DNA of 64,000 nt, taken from positions 558,001 to 622,000 of the forward strand of contig NZ_FWXV01000006.1 in assembly GCF_900176515.1 (NCBI RefSeq), written 5' to 3'. Under the pieces are notes generated by a model. The model worked only from the letters and a program-made list of their open reading frames with translations. It made no database searches and was not told the origin of the DNA. Shown here piece after piece: positions 36,101 through 43,574 of this stretch. Made by a program: the position numbers and the translations under genes. Numbering within the stretch: position 1 is the first letter of the stretch; each line of letters begins with the position of its first letter. This DNA is from Kibdelosporangium aridum (GTDB lineage: Bacteria; Actinomycetota; Actinomycetes; Mycobacteriales; Pseudonocardiaceae).

Positions 36101-36260
36101 CGAAATCCCCGAGTACGTCCTCGATGCCTGGTTACGCATGGCAGAGCGACGCTCCGACCACCTTGGACCGGTCCTCGAAGAGGTCGTCGCGGGCATCGAC
36201 ATGACCGCCATCGAGCGCAAACGTCCGGACCTGGTCTTTCGGCTGGAAGCCTTCCGTTAG
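33126..36260 (+). CDS. NACHT-domain NTPase (NLR-like), candidate antiphage protein
   Basis: 1044 residues. The N-terminal 130 residues (LSYADAVKLLGAKENKIVGA, DRTQRLHAAHTVIVLVAFFE) resemble the helical N-terminal domains found on actinobacterial NACHT proteins (NNH7-type). The NACHT NTPase follows: Walker A GDPGSGKSVLTK near residue 330, Walker B VVLLDGFDELLQ near 398 with the D-G-F-D-E signature, a sensor region VVTSRISV, and a winged-helix part near 600 (TYEFLHATFGEYLVA). The remaining 370 residues are helical and may form the sensing region. Bacterial NACHT proteins are STAND ATPases, several of which give phage resistance. ATG 33126 is one of three close starts (33108, 33132). Its end overlaps the uricase end by four bases. 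Confidence 0.8.
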   Translation: MAMLSYADAVKLLGAKENKIVGALDKLLGGALLAGSGVDLWGLLGWFDAKAEFIRLSHDLATKVSGRKLSRYDRTQRLHAAHTVIVLVAFFEAFDELEFPLTTKDLGPTKQKGTGLPSPTVYGDEMLYAAVPVPGPALPHDRYTDELTSWYAEFAKDLRKTVNQLAIWDTLNATQQDRLHDLIGNDLPAKAVRRYEELFLQLTADFPEVAYWRQSHELRSMGTALARLEEALVPIGDSPTERRAELARKYQAVLNHPIIEPSQTVSVPTLAECYVDPYYQVCDAGANTAFASKSWWDDKPVRQDIHRFLAGYLTSPKATERPLLVLGDPGSGKSVLTKVLAARLPASDFLVLRVELRTTPTEADIREQIEYGLRELLQEQVSWPTLTRSAGAALPVVLLDGFDELLQATGVSQTDYLTKIARFQQDSAELGRPVAFVVTSRISVADRAVTPKDTAVLRLAPFKPEQIDRWLRVWNRVNAQYFRTSSLKPLTGGTVARYPDLGEQPLLLLMLALYDADDNALQHTSRQIREAELYERLLTTFALREVAKGGGGDVEAELQRLSIVAFAMFNRGTQWVSEQDLDKDMAALLPRNPVRAGNREPLGAGEAVLGRFFFVQRAQAVRDERTLRTYEFLHATFGEYLVARATWQILKNMLAVESHRHRTFAGAVDDTELYALLSFAPLCARTPVIEFLKDMSGELAIEERAALAELLIGLFQTVHQPRANQALTEYVPFEQSPAARYAHYSLNLVLLITVVKGVVTARELMLKGADTYLFWHGFAVLWQSQLAEAEWMSLLDTLQLTRFWQGDKRDLSISIGPTPTIPPVDLSWVFGREGFRVIESDFAERFRQEANFLCGPWGDVISHTIAPLADMVPAAIGTLILPGNREGLSSAHALLTLLLDPASTEIHTLNSIAAYLPFRSTEGQGRLLTRALIDILRTRVGMFDVLEFTDLPQITSNVGTWILICERIGKGEDDSALTERLCGSWDQKRALREIPEYVLDAWLRMAERRSDHLGPVLEEVVAGIDMTAIERKRPDLVFRLEAFR

Positions 36261-37129
36261 AACATCGGCAGGCTGTACCAGGCGTCGCCTTCGTCCTCCG
36301 CGTCGTCCCGGATCACGCTGCCCTCGATCAACCCGTACGGCCGGTCCGCCGCATAGAAGACCTCGTTGTCGTTCTCCAGCCCAAAAGGAGATAAATCGAC
36401 AACGAAGTGGTGCTTGTTCGGCATGGACAGCCGGATCTCGGCGACCTCCGGCCGAGTCTCCACCACGGCCGCGCCCATCGCGTAAAGCGTCTGCTGCAAC
36501 GACAAACTGTGCTTCTCCGCGAAGGTCGTCAGCAAGATCGAACGGATCGCGGAGAAACTGGCTGACCAATCAAGCGCGGCGCCCTGGTAGCGCCACCGAG
36601 CCGTCACCGCCGTCGCCAGGATCCGATCCGTGGTCTCTGGCAGCGTCGTGTACTTGTCCTTCGGATATCCGTGGAACTCCGAACCGGTGGTCTTCAGCAC
36701 CACAAGATCCCGGAGACCGGACACGACCCAGTGCTGATCGCCCGACACCGTCACAGCCGTCGTACGGACCTCGGAGGAGCCGCGGGCGAAGGAATGCTGG
36801 TTGATCCGATCCCACCCGTGCGAGTCGATCAGCACCCGCGCACCGGTGATCTGAGAGAACGACGAAACGAAGTGCCGCCCGAGCCGCAGAGCGAAATCCT
36901 CGATCTCCCCGACCGGCTCCTCTTTGGCGAACGCGAACACGGTGTTCTTCTGCGTATCCGTCGCCACGACGTCGCTGTTGTCACCAGTCAGGTGCGTCGC
37001 CTCCAACGACCCGCGCAGTGACGTACTCACCGTGAGGTCCTGCAGCGAATGGGTCGAGCCCGAGCGCGTCACCGTGACCATGCGGACCTCGGCCTTGCCG
37101 TACTGGTTCGGCCCCAGGCTGTACGCCAA
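36257..37129 (-). CDS. Urate oxidase (uricase)
   Basis: 290 residues from TTG 37129, preceded by GGGAG; it starts one base after the stop of the HIU hydrolase gene. The uricase T-fold tunnel family is evident: LGPNQYGKAEVRMVTVTR with the catalytic-region Lys, VVATDTQKNTVFAFAKEE holding the conserved Thr-Asp-T-Q-K-N-T urate-site motif, SQITGARVLIDSHGW, and SMPNKHHFVVDLSPFG with the conserved N-K-H. The enzyme uses urate plus O2 without cofactor to give 5-hydroxyisourate, which the next two enzymes convert to allantoin. It is the last gene of a three-gene operon. Confidence 0.95.
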   Translation of the reverse strand: MAYSLGPNQYGKAEVRMVTVTRSGSTHSLQDLTVSTSLRGSLEATHLTGDNSDVVATDTQKNTVFAFAKEEPVGEIEDFALRLGRHFVSSFSQITGARVLIDSHGWDRINQHSFARGSSEVRTTAVTVSGDQHWVVSGLRDLVVLKTTGSEFHGYPKDKYTTLPETTDRILATAVTARWRYQGAALDWSASFSAIRSILLTTFAEKHSLSLQQTLYAMGAAVVETRPEVAEIRLSMPNKHHFVVDLSPFGLENDNEVFYAADRPYGLIEGSVIRDDAEDEGDAWYSLPMF

Positions 37130-37130
37130 C

Positions 37131-37442
37131 TCAGCTCCCTCGATAGGTCGAATACGCGAACGGGCTCAGCAGGATCGGCACGTGGTAGTGCCCCTCGGCA
37201 AACCGGAACTCCACGGTGATCGTCGGGTAGAACGCCTCCGGGCCGTGGTAGGCCGCGATGTCGAACACCAGCCGGTAGACGCCCGGGGCCAGCGAGGAAG
37301 GCCCCAAGGTGCGCAACCGTCCATCCGAATCGGTGACCCCGGAAGCCACGACACCGTCAGCGGACTCCAGGCGCACGGGAACACCGGCCGCTGGGCGGCC
37401 CAGAGCCGCGTCCAGGACGTGCGTCGTCACCGCGCTAGACAA
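37131..37442 (-). CDS. 5-hydroxyisourate hydrolase (transthyretin-like)
   Basis: 103 residues. It starts MSSAVTTHVLDAALGRPAAG, including the THVLD motif that gives an active-site His, and ends in YRGS, the tetrapeptide that distinguishes HIU hydrolases from transthyretins. VTDSDGRL and HYHVPILLSPF complete the fold. It turns 5-hydroxyisourate into OHCU. The gene overlaps the OHCU decarboxylase gene upstream by 8 bp and leads with a one-base gap into uricase, so all three proteins are made from one transcript. Confidence 0.95.
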   Translation of the reverse strand: MSSAVTTHVLDAALGRPAAGVPVRLESADGVVASGVTDSDGRLRTLGPSSLAPGVYRLVFDIAAYHGPEAFYPTITVEFRFAEGHYHVPILLSPFAYSTYRGS

Positions 37443-37917
37443 CCAACTGCTCCAACCGGCGCAATGCGATCTTGGCCAGCTCGCCGTTCACGATCCGCAG
37501 TTCGTCGGCGGGCGAGTTGCCCAGGCGCTCCTCCAGGATCGCCAGCAGCTCCTCACCACTTCGGCCCGAAGCGAAAACCAGGTAGATATGCCCGAATCGT
37601 TCCTCGTACCGCTCGTTCGCCGAAGCGAGGCGCGATCCCAAGGACTGGTCAACCCCGGATTGCTCCGCCTGTGACCAAGCGTCGCCGTCGCGTCGCTCAC
37701 CTATTCGAGGATGCGCGGCCATCGCCTGGTGGAGCTCGTCATTGCTCAGCTCGCTTGCCCGGGAGAAGGCCACGGACAGTAATGTCGCACGGTCGGCGAA
37801 CGGTCGCATGGCGAGCACCTCGTCGGCCCAACGAGGCACCGCGAGACAATCTCTCAGCATCGGACGAAGCTCTTCGGCCGGGGCCGAGTTGAATAGGCGC
37901 AGGTTGACGGCAGGCAC
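37435..37917 (-). CDS. OHCU decarboxylase
   Basis: 160 residues from GTG 37917. The helical UraD fold is recognisable by ALAAHPRIGER-like AMAAHPRIGERR carrying the catalytic His, the E-Q-S-G segment AWSQAEQSGVDQ, and ANERYEERFGHIYLVFASGR. It decarboxylates 2-oxo-4-hydroxy-4-carboxy-5-ureidoimidazoline stereospecifically to (S)-allantoin. It is the first gene of the minus-strand operon and diverges from allantoinase across 67 bp. Confidence 0.93.
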   Translation of the reverse strand: MPAVNLRLFNSAPAEELRPMLRDCLAVPRWADEVLAMRPFADRATLLSVAFSRASELSNDELHQAMAAHPRIGERRDGDAWSQAEQSGVDQSLGSRLASANERYEERFGHIYLVFASGRSGEELLAILEERLGNSPADELRIVNGELAKIALRRLEQLVV

Positions 37918-37984
37918 GGGCCCACATTAGCCCGCGATCCTGTTTCACGAAGCGGAAAAGCGCGAAGCGGAAAGAGGGTGGCAG
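37918..37984. promoter_or_regulatory. Divergent control region, OHCU decarboxylase / allantoinase
   Basis: A 67-bp spacer with a direct repeat CGAAGCGGAAA at 37949-37959 and 37965-37975. The heptamer AGCGGAA is the complement of TTCCGCT in the malate synthase control region. TTTC, eight bases, GAAA at 37944-37959 gives a loose dyad. These are plausible binding sites for the IclR/AllR-type regulator. Confidence 0.45.
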
Positions 37985-39307
37985 GTGCTGGACCTGGTGT
38001 TCCGGGCCCGCAGGATGATCACCTCGGCTGGCGAGACCGAGGGGACCGTTGGCGTGCGGGAGGGGCGCATCGTCGCCGTCGAACCGTTGAACAGCGCTCT
38101 TGACGCCGACCGGGTGATCGAGCTCGGCGCGAACCAGGTGCTGCTTCCCGGCCTCGTGGACACCCACGTGCACGTCAACGACCCCGGCAGGACCGAGTGG
38201 GAGGGCTTCAAGACCGCCACCCGCGCCGCCGCGGCCGGTGGCATCACGACCATGCTCGACATGCCGCTCAACAGCCTCCCGCCGACCATCGACGTGGACG
38301 CCCTCGAGGTCAAGCGCAAGACGGCGGAAGGCCGGTTACACATCGACGTGGGCTTCTGGGGCGGCGCCGTGCCCGGCAACATCGAGCAGCTGCGGCCCAT
38401 GCACGAAGCCGGGGTGTTCGGCTTCAAGAGCTTCCTGCTGCACTCCGGTGTGGACGAGTTCGGCCACCTGACCTTCGCCCAGTTCGAGGCCGCGTTGAGC
38501 GCGATGAACCGCTTCAACGGGCTGATGATCGTGCACGCCGAGGACGGGCATTCGATCACGAAGCCGACCGGCCGCAGGTACGCCGACTTCCTGGCGTCCC
38601 GCCCGGACGAGGCCGAGAACACCGCGATCGCCAAGGTGATCGAGCTGACCCGCAAGACCGGCGCGCGGGCGCACATCCTGCACCTGGCGTCGGCGAGCGC
38701 CTTGCCGATGATCGCCGAGGCCAGGGACGAAGGGCTCGACCTGACCGTCGAGACGTGCCCGCACTACCTCACGTTCGTGGCCGAGGAGATCCCGGACGGC
38801 GCGACGCAGTTCAAATGCTGCCCGCCGATCCGCGACGCGGCCAACCGGGAGGCGCTGTGGCAGGGCCTGGCCGACGGCGTGATCGACTTCATCGTCAGCG
38901 ACCACTCACCGTGCACGGTCGAGCTCAAGCGGTTCGACACCGGCGACTTCGGTGACGCGTGGGGCGGGATCGCGGGCCTGCAGGTCGGCCTGCCCGCGGT
39001 GTGGACGCAGGCCCGCCGCCGCGGCTTCACGATGTTCGACGTGGCCGAGTGGATGGCCCACCGGCCAGCCGACTTGGCGGGCATGCAGCACAAGGGCCAG
39101 ATCGCGCCGGGCTACGACGCCGACTTCTGCGTGTTCGCGCCGGATGAGGCGTTTGTCGTGCAGGCCGAGCAGCTTTACCACCGCAACCCGGTGACGGCGT
39201 ATCACGGCATGCCGCTCGCGGGTCGAGTTGTGTCGACGTGGCTGCGCGGTATCAAGGTCACCGGCGAGGAAATGCACGGCGACCTGTTGGGCCGGGAGGA
39301 TGCGTGA
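37985..39307 (+). CDS. allB: Allantoinase
   Basis: 440 residues from GTG 37985. It is a cyclic amidohydrolase of the dihydroorotase superfamily: GLVDTHVHVNDPGRTEWEGF gives the H-x-H metal ligands, GFKSFLLHSG the carbamylated Lys, IVHAEDG and ILHLASASAL the further His ligands, and FIVSDHSPCT the catalytic Asp. It opens the allantoin ring to allantoate. The gene overlaps the allantoicase gene by four bases (GTGA), so the two steps are coupled. Confidence 0.95.
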   Translation: MLDLVFRARRMITSAGETEGTVGVREGRIVAVEPLNSALDADRVIELGANQVLLPGLVDTHVHVNDPGRTEWEGFKTATRAAAAGGITTMLDMPLNSLPPTIDVDALEVKRKTAEGRLHIDVGFWGGAVPGNIEQLRPMHEAGVFGFKSFLLHSGVDEFGHLTFAQFEAALSAMNRFNGLMIVHAEDGHSITKPTGRRYADFLASRPDEAENTAIAKVIELTRKTGARAHILHLASASALPMIAEARDEGLDLTVETCPHYLTFVAEEIPDGATQFKCCPPIRDAANREALWQGLADGVIDFIVSDHSPCTVELKRFDTGDFGDAWGGIAGLQVGLPAVWTQARRRGFTMFDVAEWMAHRPADLAGMQHKGQIAPGYDADFCVFAPDEAFVVQAEQLYHRNPVTAYHGMPLAGRVVSTWLRGIKVTGEEMHGDLLGREDA

Positions 39308-40290
39308 GCTTTCAGGACAGCCCTGACCTGGCCAACCGCAGGTTCGGCGGCGCGGTGGTGTGGGCGAACGACGAGCTGTTCGCCGAACGCGAGAACCTGA
39401 TCAAAGCGAGCGAGCCGGTCTTCCAGCCGTACACGTTCGGCCACAAAGGACAGGTCTACGACGGCTGGGAGACCCGCCGTCGCCGCGAATCCGGCGTTGA
39501 CCAGGCGGTTGTCCGGCTCGGTATGCCCGGCGTGATCAAGGGCGTGGTGATCGACACGGCGTTCTTCACCGGCAACTACCCGCCGTTCGCGTCGGTCGAA
39601 GCGTGCAGCGCCGACGGGTACCCGAGCCCCGAGGAGCTGACCGGGTGGACCACCGTCCTGCCGAAGTCCCCGCTGGACGGTGACACCAAGAACCTGTTCG
39701 AGGTCACGGATTCCCGCCGCTACACACATGTCCGGTTGACGATTTACCCCGACGGCGGCGTCGCCCGGCTGCGCGTGCACGGATCACCCGTCGCCGACCC
39801 GAGGTTCCTGAACTTCGACCACCTCGACCTGGCGGCGCTGGAGAACGGCGCGGAAATCGCCGACTGCAGCAACAAGTTCTACTCGTCACCGAACAACCTG
39901 ATCGCGCCGGGACCGGCAGCGGTGATGGGCGAGGGCTGGGAAACCGCGCGGCGCAGGGACGACGGCAACGACTGGGTGTCGTTGCGCCTCGCGGCCAAGG
40001 GAATCATCCGGCTGGTCGAACTGGACACCAGTCATTTCAAGGGAAACGCGCCCGGCTGGGCGACGGTCAGCTGCGCGGACGCCTCCGGCGAGTGGAAGCA
40101 ACTGCTCAGCCGGGAACGCCTGCAGCCCGACACGCGTCACCTTTTCCGCGTGACCGAGGAGTACGAAGCCACGCAGGCCCGCTTGGACGTGTTCCCCGAC
40201 GGCGGTATGGCCCGGTTGCGGCTGTGGGGTTCGCTGACCGACGAAGGCCGTGGCCTGCTGGTCTCCCGCTGGGAAGACCGGTTGCCGTAG
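39304..40290 (+). CDS. alc: Allantoicase
   Basis: 328 residues from GTG 39304, inside the end of the allantoinase gene. It is built from two similar halves (about residues 15-170 and 180-325), as allantoicases are: each has a Y/N-x-x-GWETRRRR-type segment (VYDGWETRRRRESGVDQ; GEGWETARRRDDGNDW), an I-K-G/I-R-x-V-x-x-DTxxFxGN motif (VVIDTAFFTGNYPP; VELDTSHFKGNAPGW) and a final T-H-x-R-L-x-x-(Y/F)-PDGG-(V/M)-ARLR. It hydrolyses allantoate to ureidoglycolate plus urea. No ureidoglycolate lyase or urease gene is visible here. Confidence 0.95.
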   Translation: MSFQDSPDLANRRFGGAVVWANDELFAERENLIKASEPVFQPYTFGHKGQVYDGWETRRRRESGVDQAVVRLGMPGVIKGVVIDTAFFTGNYPPFASVEACSADGYPSPEELTGWTTVLPKSPLDGDTKNLFEVTDSRRYTHVRLTIYPDGGVARLRVHGSPVADPRFLNFDHLDLAALENGAEIADCSNKFYSSPNNLIAPGPAAVMGEGWETARRRDDGNDWVSLRLAAKGIIRLVELDTSHFKGNAPGWATVSCADASGEWKQLLSRERLQPDTRHLFRVTEEYEATQARLDVFPDGGMARLRLWGSLTDEGRGLLVSRWEDRLP

Positions 40291-40340
40291 TTTGCGCGTC
40301 GCCGCGGCTGTCAATCCCTTGGCGAAGGGAGTTGGTCCTC

Positions 40341-41126
40341 GTGGTTGACGTTCGTGCCCGCAAGGCAACGCAGATGCTTGGCCGGTTCGGGATGGTCTGT
40401 TACGGCGTTGTGCACCTGCTCGTGGCGTGGCTCGCCCTCCAAGTCGTGTTCGGCCAGTCGGAGCAAGCCGACCAGAAGGGCGCGGTCAGTTCACTCGCCG
40501 AATCGCCTGTCGGCCCAGTGCTGTTATGGGGTTTGGCCGTTGGCTTGCTGGCGTACGCGCTCTGGCAGATTCTGATGATCTTCAACGGGTACACCTGGGT
40601 CGAAGAGGGCAAGCAACGGTTCCTCCGCAAGTTCGGTGCGGGATCCCGTGCGTTCGTCGCCGCCGCGATCGGCATCTACACCATTGAGCTGGCCACTGGA
40701 TCGGGCGGCGGCGGTTCGAGCAACCAGTCCACCCAGGAGTGGACGGCCAAGCTGATGGCCCAGCCTTTCGGCAGGGTCCTGGTCGGGATTCTCGCGCTGA
40801 TCATCCTCGGTGTGGCAGTGGCGGCCATCCGCCGTGGCGTGAAGAAGAAGTTCATGGAGGATCTTGACCGCGCGCAGCTGCCGAAACCGGCTGAGCCGCT
40901 CGGCGTTGTCGGTCACTGCGCCAAAGGCGTGGCATACGGAATCATCGGGCTCCTGGTCGGCATCGCCGCGATCAACGCGGACCCCGGTCAGGCGCAAGGC
41001 CTGGACGGCGCGCTGAAGACCCTGCAGGCTCAGACGTTCGGCTCGATCCTGCTGTTCGTCGTCGCGCTGGGATTCGCCGCGTACGGCGTGTTCTGTTTCG
41101 CTGCGGCAAAGGCCCACAAGGGCTGA
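40341..41126 (+). CDS. DUF1206 family membrane protein
   Basis: 261 residues from GTG 40341, nine bases after GAAGGGAG. Six hydrophobic segments are arranged as three repeated pairs, each opening with a glycine-rich G-x-x-x-Y/A-G-(V/I) helix (FGMVCYGVVHLLVAW; CAKGVAYGIIGLLVGI), the DUF1206 pattern. Function is unknown. A Ser/Gly-rich loop (GSGGGGSSNQS) separates helices 4 and 5. It is separated from allantoicase by 50 bp and ends two bases before the stop of the convergent CoA-binding gene. Confidence 0.85.
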   Translation: MVDVRARKATQMLGRFGMVCYGVVHLLVAWLALQVVFGQSEQADQKGAVSSLAESPVGPVLLWGLAVGLLAYALWQILMIFNGYTWVEEGKQRFLRKFGAGSRAFVAAAIGIYTIELATGSGGGGSSNQSTQEWTAKLMAQPFGRVLVGILALIILGVAVAAIRRGVKKKFMEDLDRAQLPKPAEPLGVVGHCAKGVAYGIIGLLVGIAAINADPGQAQGLDGALKTLQAQTFGSILLFVVALGFAAYGVFCFAAAKAHKG

Positions 41127-41127
41127 G

Positions 41128-41607
41128 TCAGCGGAACTTGTTGCGGCGCGAGGAAATGACGCCGGTGTCGAATCCCGCGAGGTGCAGGCCGCCCGCGAAC
41201 CGGGCGTGCTCGATCTTCACGCAGCGGTTCATCACGACGTTCAGCCCGGCCTCTTCGGCCCGCTGGGCGACGGGCTCGTGCCACAGGCCGAGCTGCAGCC
41301 AGAGCGTTCGAGCACCGGCGTCGATGACCTCCTCGGCCACGCCAGGAAGGTCGTCGTGCTTGCGGAACACCGAGACCAGATCCGGCGGTTTCGGCAGGTC
41401 GGCGAGTGACGGGTAGACCGGTTCGCCCAGCAGGGAGTCGAGGCGGGGATTGACGAAGTAGATCTCGTACTTTGTGGAGGACAACAGGTAGGTGGCAACG
41501 AAATAGCTAGGCCGTGCGGTATTGGCTGACGCGCCGACCAGCGCGACTCGCTTGGTGTCCAAGAGGATCGCGCGTCGGCGCGCAGCCGAAGGCCCTTCCC
41601 AGCTCAT
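41128..41607 (-). CDS. CoA-binding (Rossmann) domain protein
   Basis: 159 residues from ATG 41607, behind GGAGAAGG. It is a single succinyl-CoA-synthetase-type CoA-binding domain: VALVGASANTARPSYFVATYL holds the first strand and Gly-rich loop, VNPRLDSLLGEPVYPSL the second strand, and LWLQLGLWHEPVAQRAEEAG the C-terminal strand and helix, followed by the conserved NRCVKIEHAR. No ligase partner is present. Such small proteins are often next to O-acetylhomoserine sulfhydrylase, as here (73-bp gap, same strand). Confidence 0.85.
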   Translation of the reverse strand: MSWEGPSAARRRAILLDTKRVALVGASANTARPSYFVATYLLSSTKYEIYFVNPRLDSLLGEPVYPSLADLPKPPDLVSVFRKHDDLPGVAEEVIDAGARTLWLQLGLWHEPVAQRAEEAGLNVVMNRCVKIEHARFAGGLHLAGFDTGVISSRRNKFR

Positions 41608-41680
41608 GCCTTCTCCTCGCCGTGGCCACCCGTGTGGCATGAGCCGGGCGCTGTGTTGAATGATTCGCTCGCAAGCTCGC

Positions 41681-42967
41681 TCATGCCTTCACCGCCTGTG
41701 CGAGTGCCTGGTCGATGTCCCACAGGATGTCGTCGATGTCCTCAAGCCCGACCGACAGCCGGATCAGGTCCGCGCCAACGCCGGCCGAGGCGAGCTGCTC
41801 TTCCGACAGCTGCTGGTGCGTCGTGGAGGCGGGGTGGATCACGAGGCTGCGGGCGTCGCCGACGTTGGCCAAGTGGCTCAACAACTCCACGGACTCGACG
41901 AACTTCTGGCCCGCTTCCCGGCCGCCCTTGACCCCGAACGAGAACACCGCGCCCGGCCCTTGCGGCAGGTAGCGCTGCGACCTGGCGTGATGCGGGTGCG
42001 ACGGCAGGCCCGCGTAGCCGACCCAGGCGACACGGTCGTCCTGCGACAGCCATTCCGCCACTTTCCTGGCGTTCGAGACGTGCTCATCCATCCGCTGCGG
42101 CAACGTCTCGACACCTTGCAGCAGCAGGAAAGCCGAATGTGGTGAGAGCACGGCACCGATGTCACGCAGTTGCTCGGCCCGCAAGCGGGTGCAGAAGGCG
42201 TATTCGCCGAAGTTCTCCCAGTACTTCAACCCGCCATAAGAAGGCACGACCTCGGTCATCCGCGGGAAGTTGCCGTTGCCCCAGTCGAACCGCCCGGACT
42301 CCACGACCACGCCACCGAGGGTCGTGCCATGTCCGCCAAGGAATTTCGTGGCCGAGTGCAGCACGATGTCGGCGCCATGTTCCAACGGACGGCAGAGATA
42401 CGGGGTCGCCAGTGTCGCATCGACGACCAGCGGGATCCCGTGTTCCCTTGCCAGTGCGCCGAGGCCTTCGAGGTCGGCGATGGTGCCGGACGGGTTGCCG
42501 ATCACCTCGGTGTAGATCAGTTTGGTCCGGTCGGTGATCACGGCCGCGTAGTCCTCGACCTCACCGTCGACAAAGGTCGTGGAGATACCCAAGCGCCGCA
42601 AGGTCCCGTCGAGCTGGGTAACTGTGCCGCCGTAGAGGCCGCTGGCGGAGACGATGTGGTCGCCTGCCTCGGCCAACGCGGTGAACGTGAGGAATTCGGC
42701 GGCCTGCCCGCTGGCGGTGGCCACGGCCCCGATCCCGCCTTCGAGGCTGGCGATCCGCTCCTCGAACGCGGCCACGGTCGGGTTACCGATCCGGCTGTAG
42801 ATGTTGCCGTACTTCTGCAATGCGAAAAGGTTCGCCGCGTCGGTCGTGTCCTCGAAGACGAAGCTCGTCGACTGGTAGATCGGTACGGCACGGGCCCCGG
42901 TGGCCGGGTCAGGAGACCCACCGGCGTGCAATGCCCGCGTCCGGAAACCCCATGTCCGTTCACTCAC
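41681..42967 (-). CDS. metY: O-acetylhomoserine sulfhydrylase-type PLP enzyme
   Basis: 428 residues, the usual size for MetY. Two close GTG starts exist (42976, 42967); 42967 is chosen because it begins exactly at the conserved SERTWGFRTRALHAGG. PLP-binding features are YSRIGNPTVAAFEERIASLE, SASGLYGGT, VVDATLATPYLC (Asp that pairs with the pyridine nitrogen) and LHSATKFLGGHG with the Schiff-base Lys. The C-terminus has SLVIHPASTTH and DLIRLSVGLED. It would make homocysteine from O-acetylhomoserine and sulfide; a related gamma-lyase or cysteine-synthase activity cannot be excluded. It follows the FhuF-like gene by 28 bp, leaving no room for a riboswitch. Confidence 0.9.
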   Translation of the reverse strand: MSERTWGFRTRALHAGGSPDPATGARAVPIYQSTSFVFEDTTDAANLFALQKYGNIYSRIGNPTVAAFEERIASLEGGIGAVATASGQAAEFLTFTALAEAGDHIVSASGLYGGTVTQLDGTLRRLGISTTFVDGEVEDYAAVITDRTKLIYTEVIGNPSGTIADLEGLGALAREHGIPLVVDATLATPYLCRPLEHGADIVLHSATKFLGGHGTTLGGVVVESGRFDWGNGNFPRMTEVVPSYGGLKYWENFGEYAFCTRLRAEQLRDIGAVLSPHSAFLLLQGVETLPQRMDEHVSNARKVAEWLSQDDRVAWVGYAGLPSHPHHARSQRYLPQGPGAVFSFGVKGGREAGQKFVESVELLSHLANVGDARSLVIHPASTTHQQLSEEQLASAGVGADLIRLSVGLEDIDDILWDIDQALAQAVKA

Positions 42968-42995
42968 AAGGCACACCGTAGCTGTCGCGGGACGG

Positions 42996-43574
42996 TCATC
43001 CCACCAAGCGGGAGAGCCGCTCCAGTCGCTCAGCCGGCTTCTGCCTGGGACAACTCGTGCACTTGTCCTCGTCCACGGCGGTGTAGATCAGGCAGCACGA
43101 CACCCGCCTGACGAATTCCTGCCCCTTGACCTCGACGTACCGCGGCGCCGGCAACTCCGGCCCGATCATTGCCGCGAAATCAGCGGCCTGCGACGTCTTG
43201 CCCGCCCACAGCAGGCGGGTCGCCAAAGAGTCCGCGGCAATCGCCCACAGCTGCCGTTCCCGCGCCCCACTGACCGCCGCGATCGACGAGATGGCCGTCG
43301 TCAGCATCTCGTGCGTCCGGGCGGGCAGATCCCCGTCGAACACCGGCGAACGCGCCTCACGCACCCGGCCTTCCGGATCCAGCGCCAACGTCAGCGCACT
43401 CAAGGCCGGATCCCGCGACTCCACGACCGCACCGAACAACACAGAACTGGCCGAGTACCACCACAGCACCCCGAGCGCGACGCGGTCGCCCAACGGATAA
43501 CGCTTCGCCGACAAGGAAAGCTGTGCACGTAACCACTCGGAGTCCGTGATGGCCGTGCCCGGGACTTCGATCAC
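42996..43574 (-). CDS. FhuF-like 2Fe-2S ferric reductase family protein
   Basis: 192 residues from GTG 43574. Most of the protein is a variable alpha/beta domain (LGVLWWYSASSVLFGAVVES), but the C-terminus has the FhuF 2Fe-2S signature: RRVSCCLIYTAVDEDKCTSC, that is Cys-Cys, ten residues, Cys-x-x-Cys. FhuF-type proteins reduce ferric siderophores in the cytoplasm. No siderophore genes lie nearby. Its start overlaps the stop of the methyltransferase gene by four bases, so the two genes form one unit, perhaps together with metY. Confidence 0.8.
   Translation of the reverse strand: MIEVPGTAITDSEWLRAQLSLSAKRYPLGDRVALGVLWWYSASSVLFGAVVESRDPALSALTLALDPEGRVREARSPVFDGDLPARTHEMLTTAISSIAAVSGARERQLWAIAADSLATRLLWAGKTSQAADFAAMIGPELPAPRYVEVKGQEFVRRVSCCLIYTAVDEDKCTSCPRQKPAERLERLSRLVG

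Noticed and set aside
42968-42995. Possible SAM-type riboswitch ahead of metY
   Set aside because: Only 28 bp separate metY from the FhuF-like gene; too short for a riboswitch.
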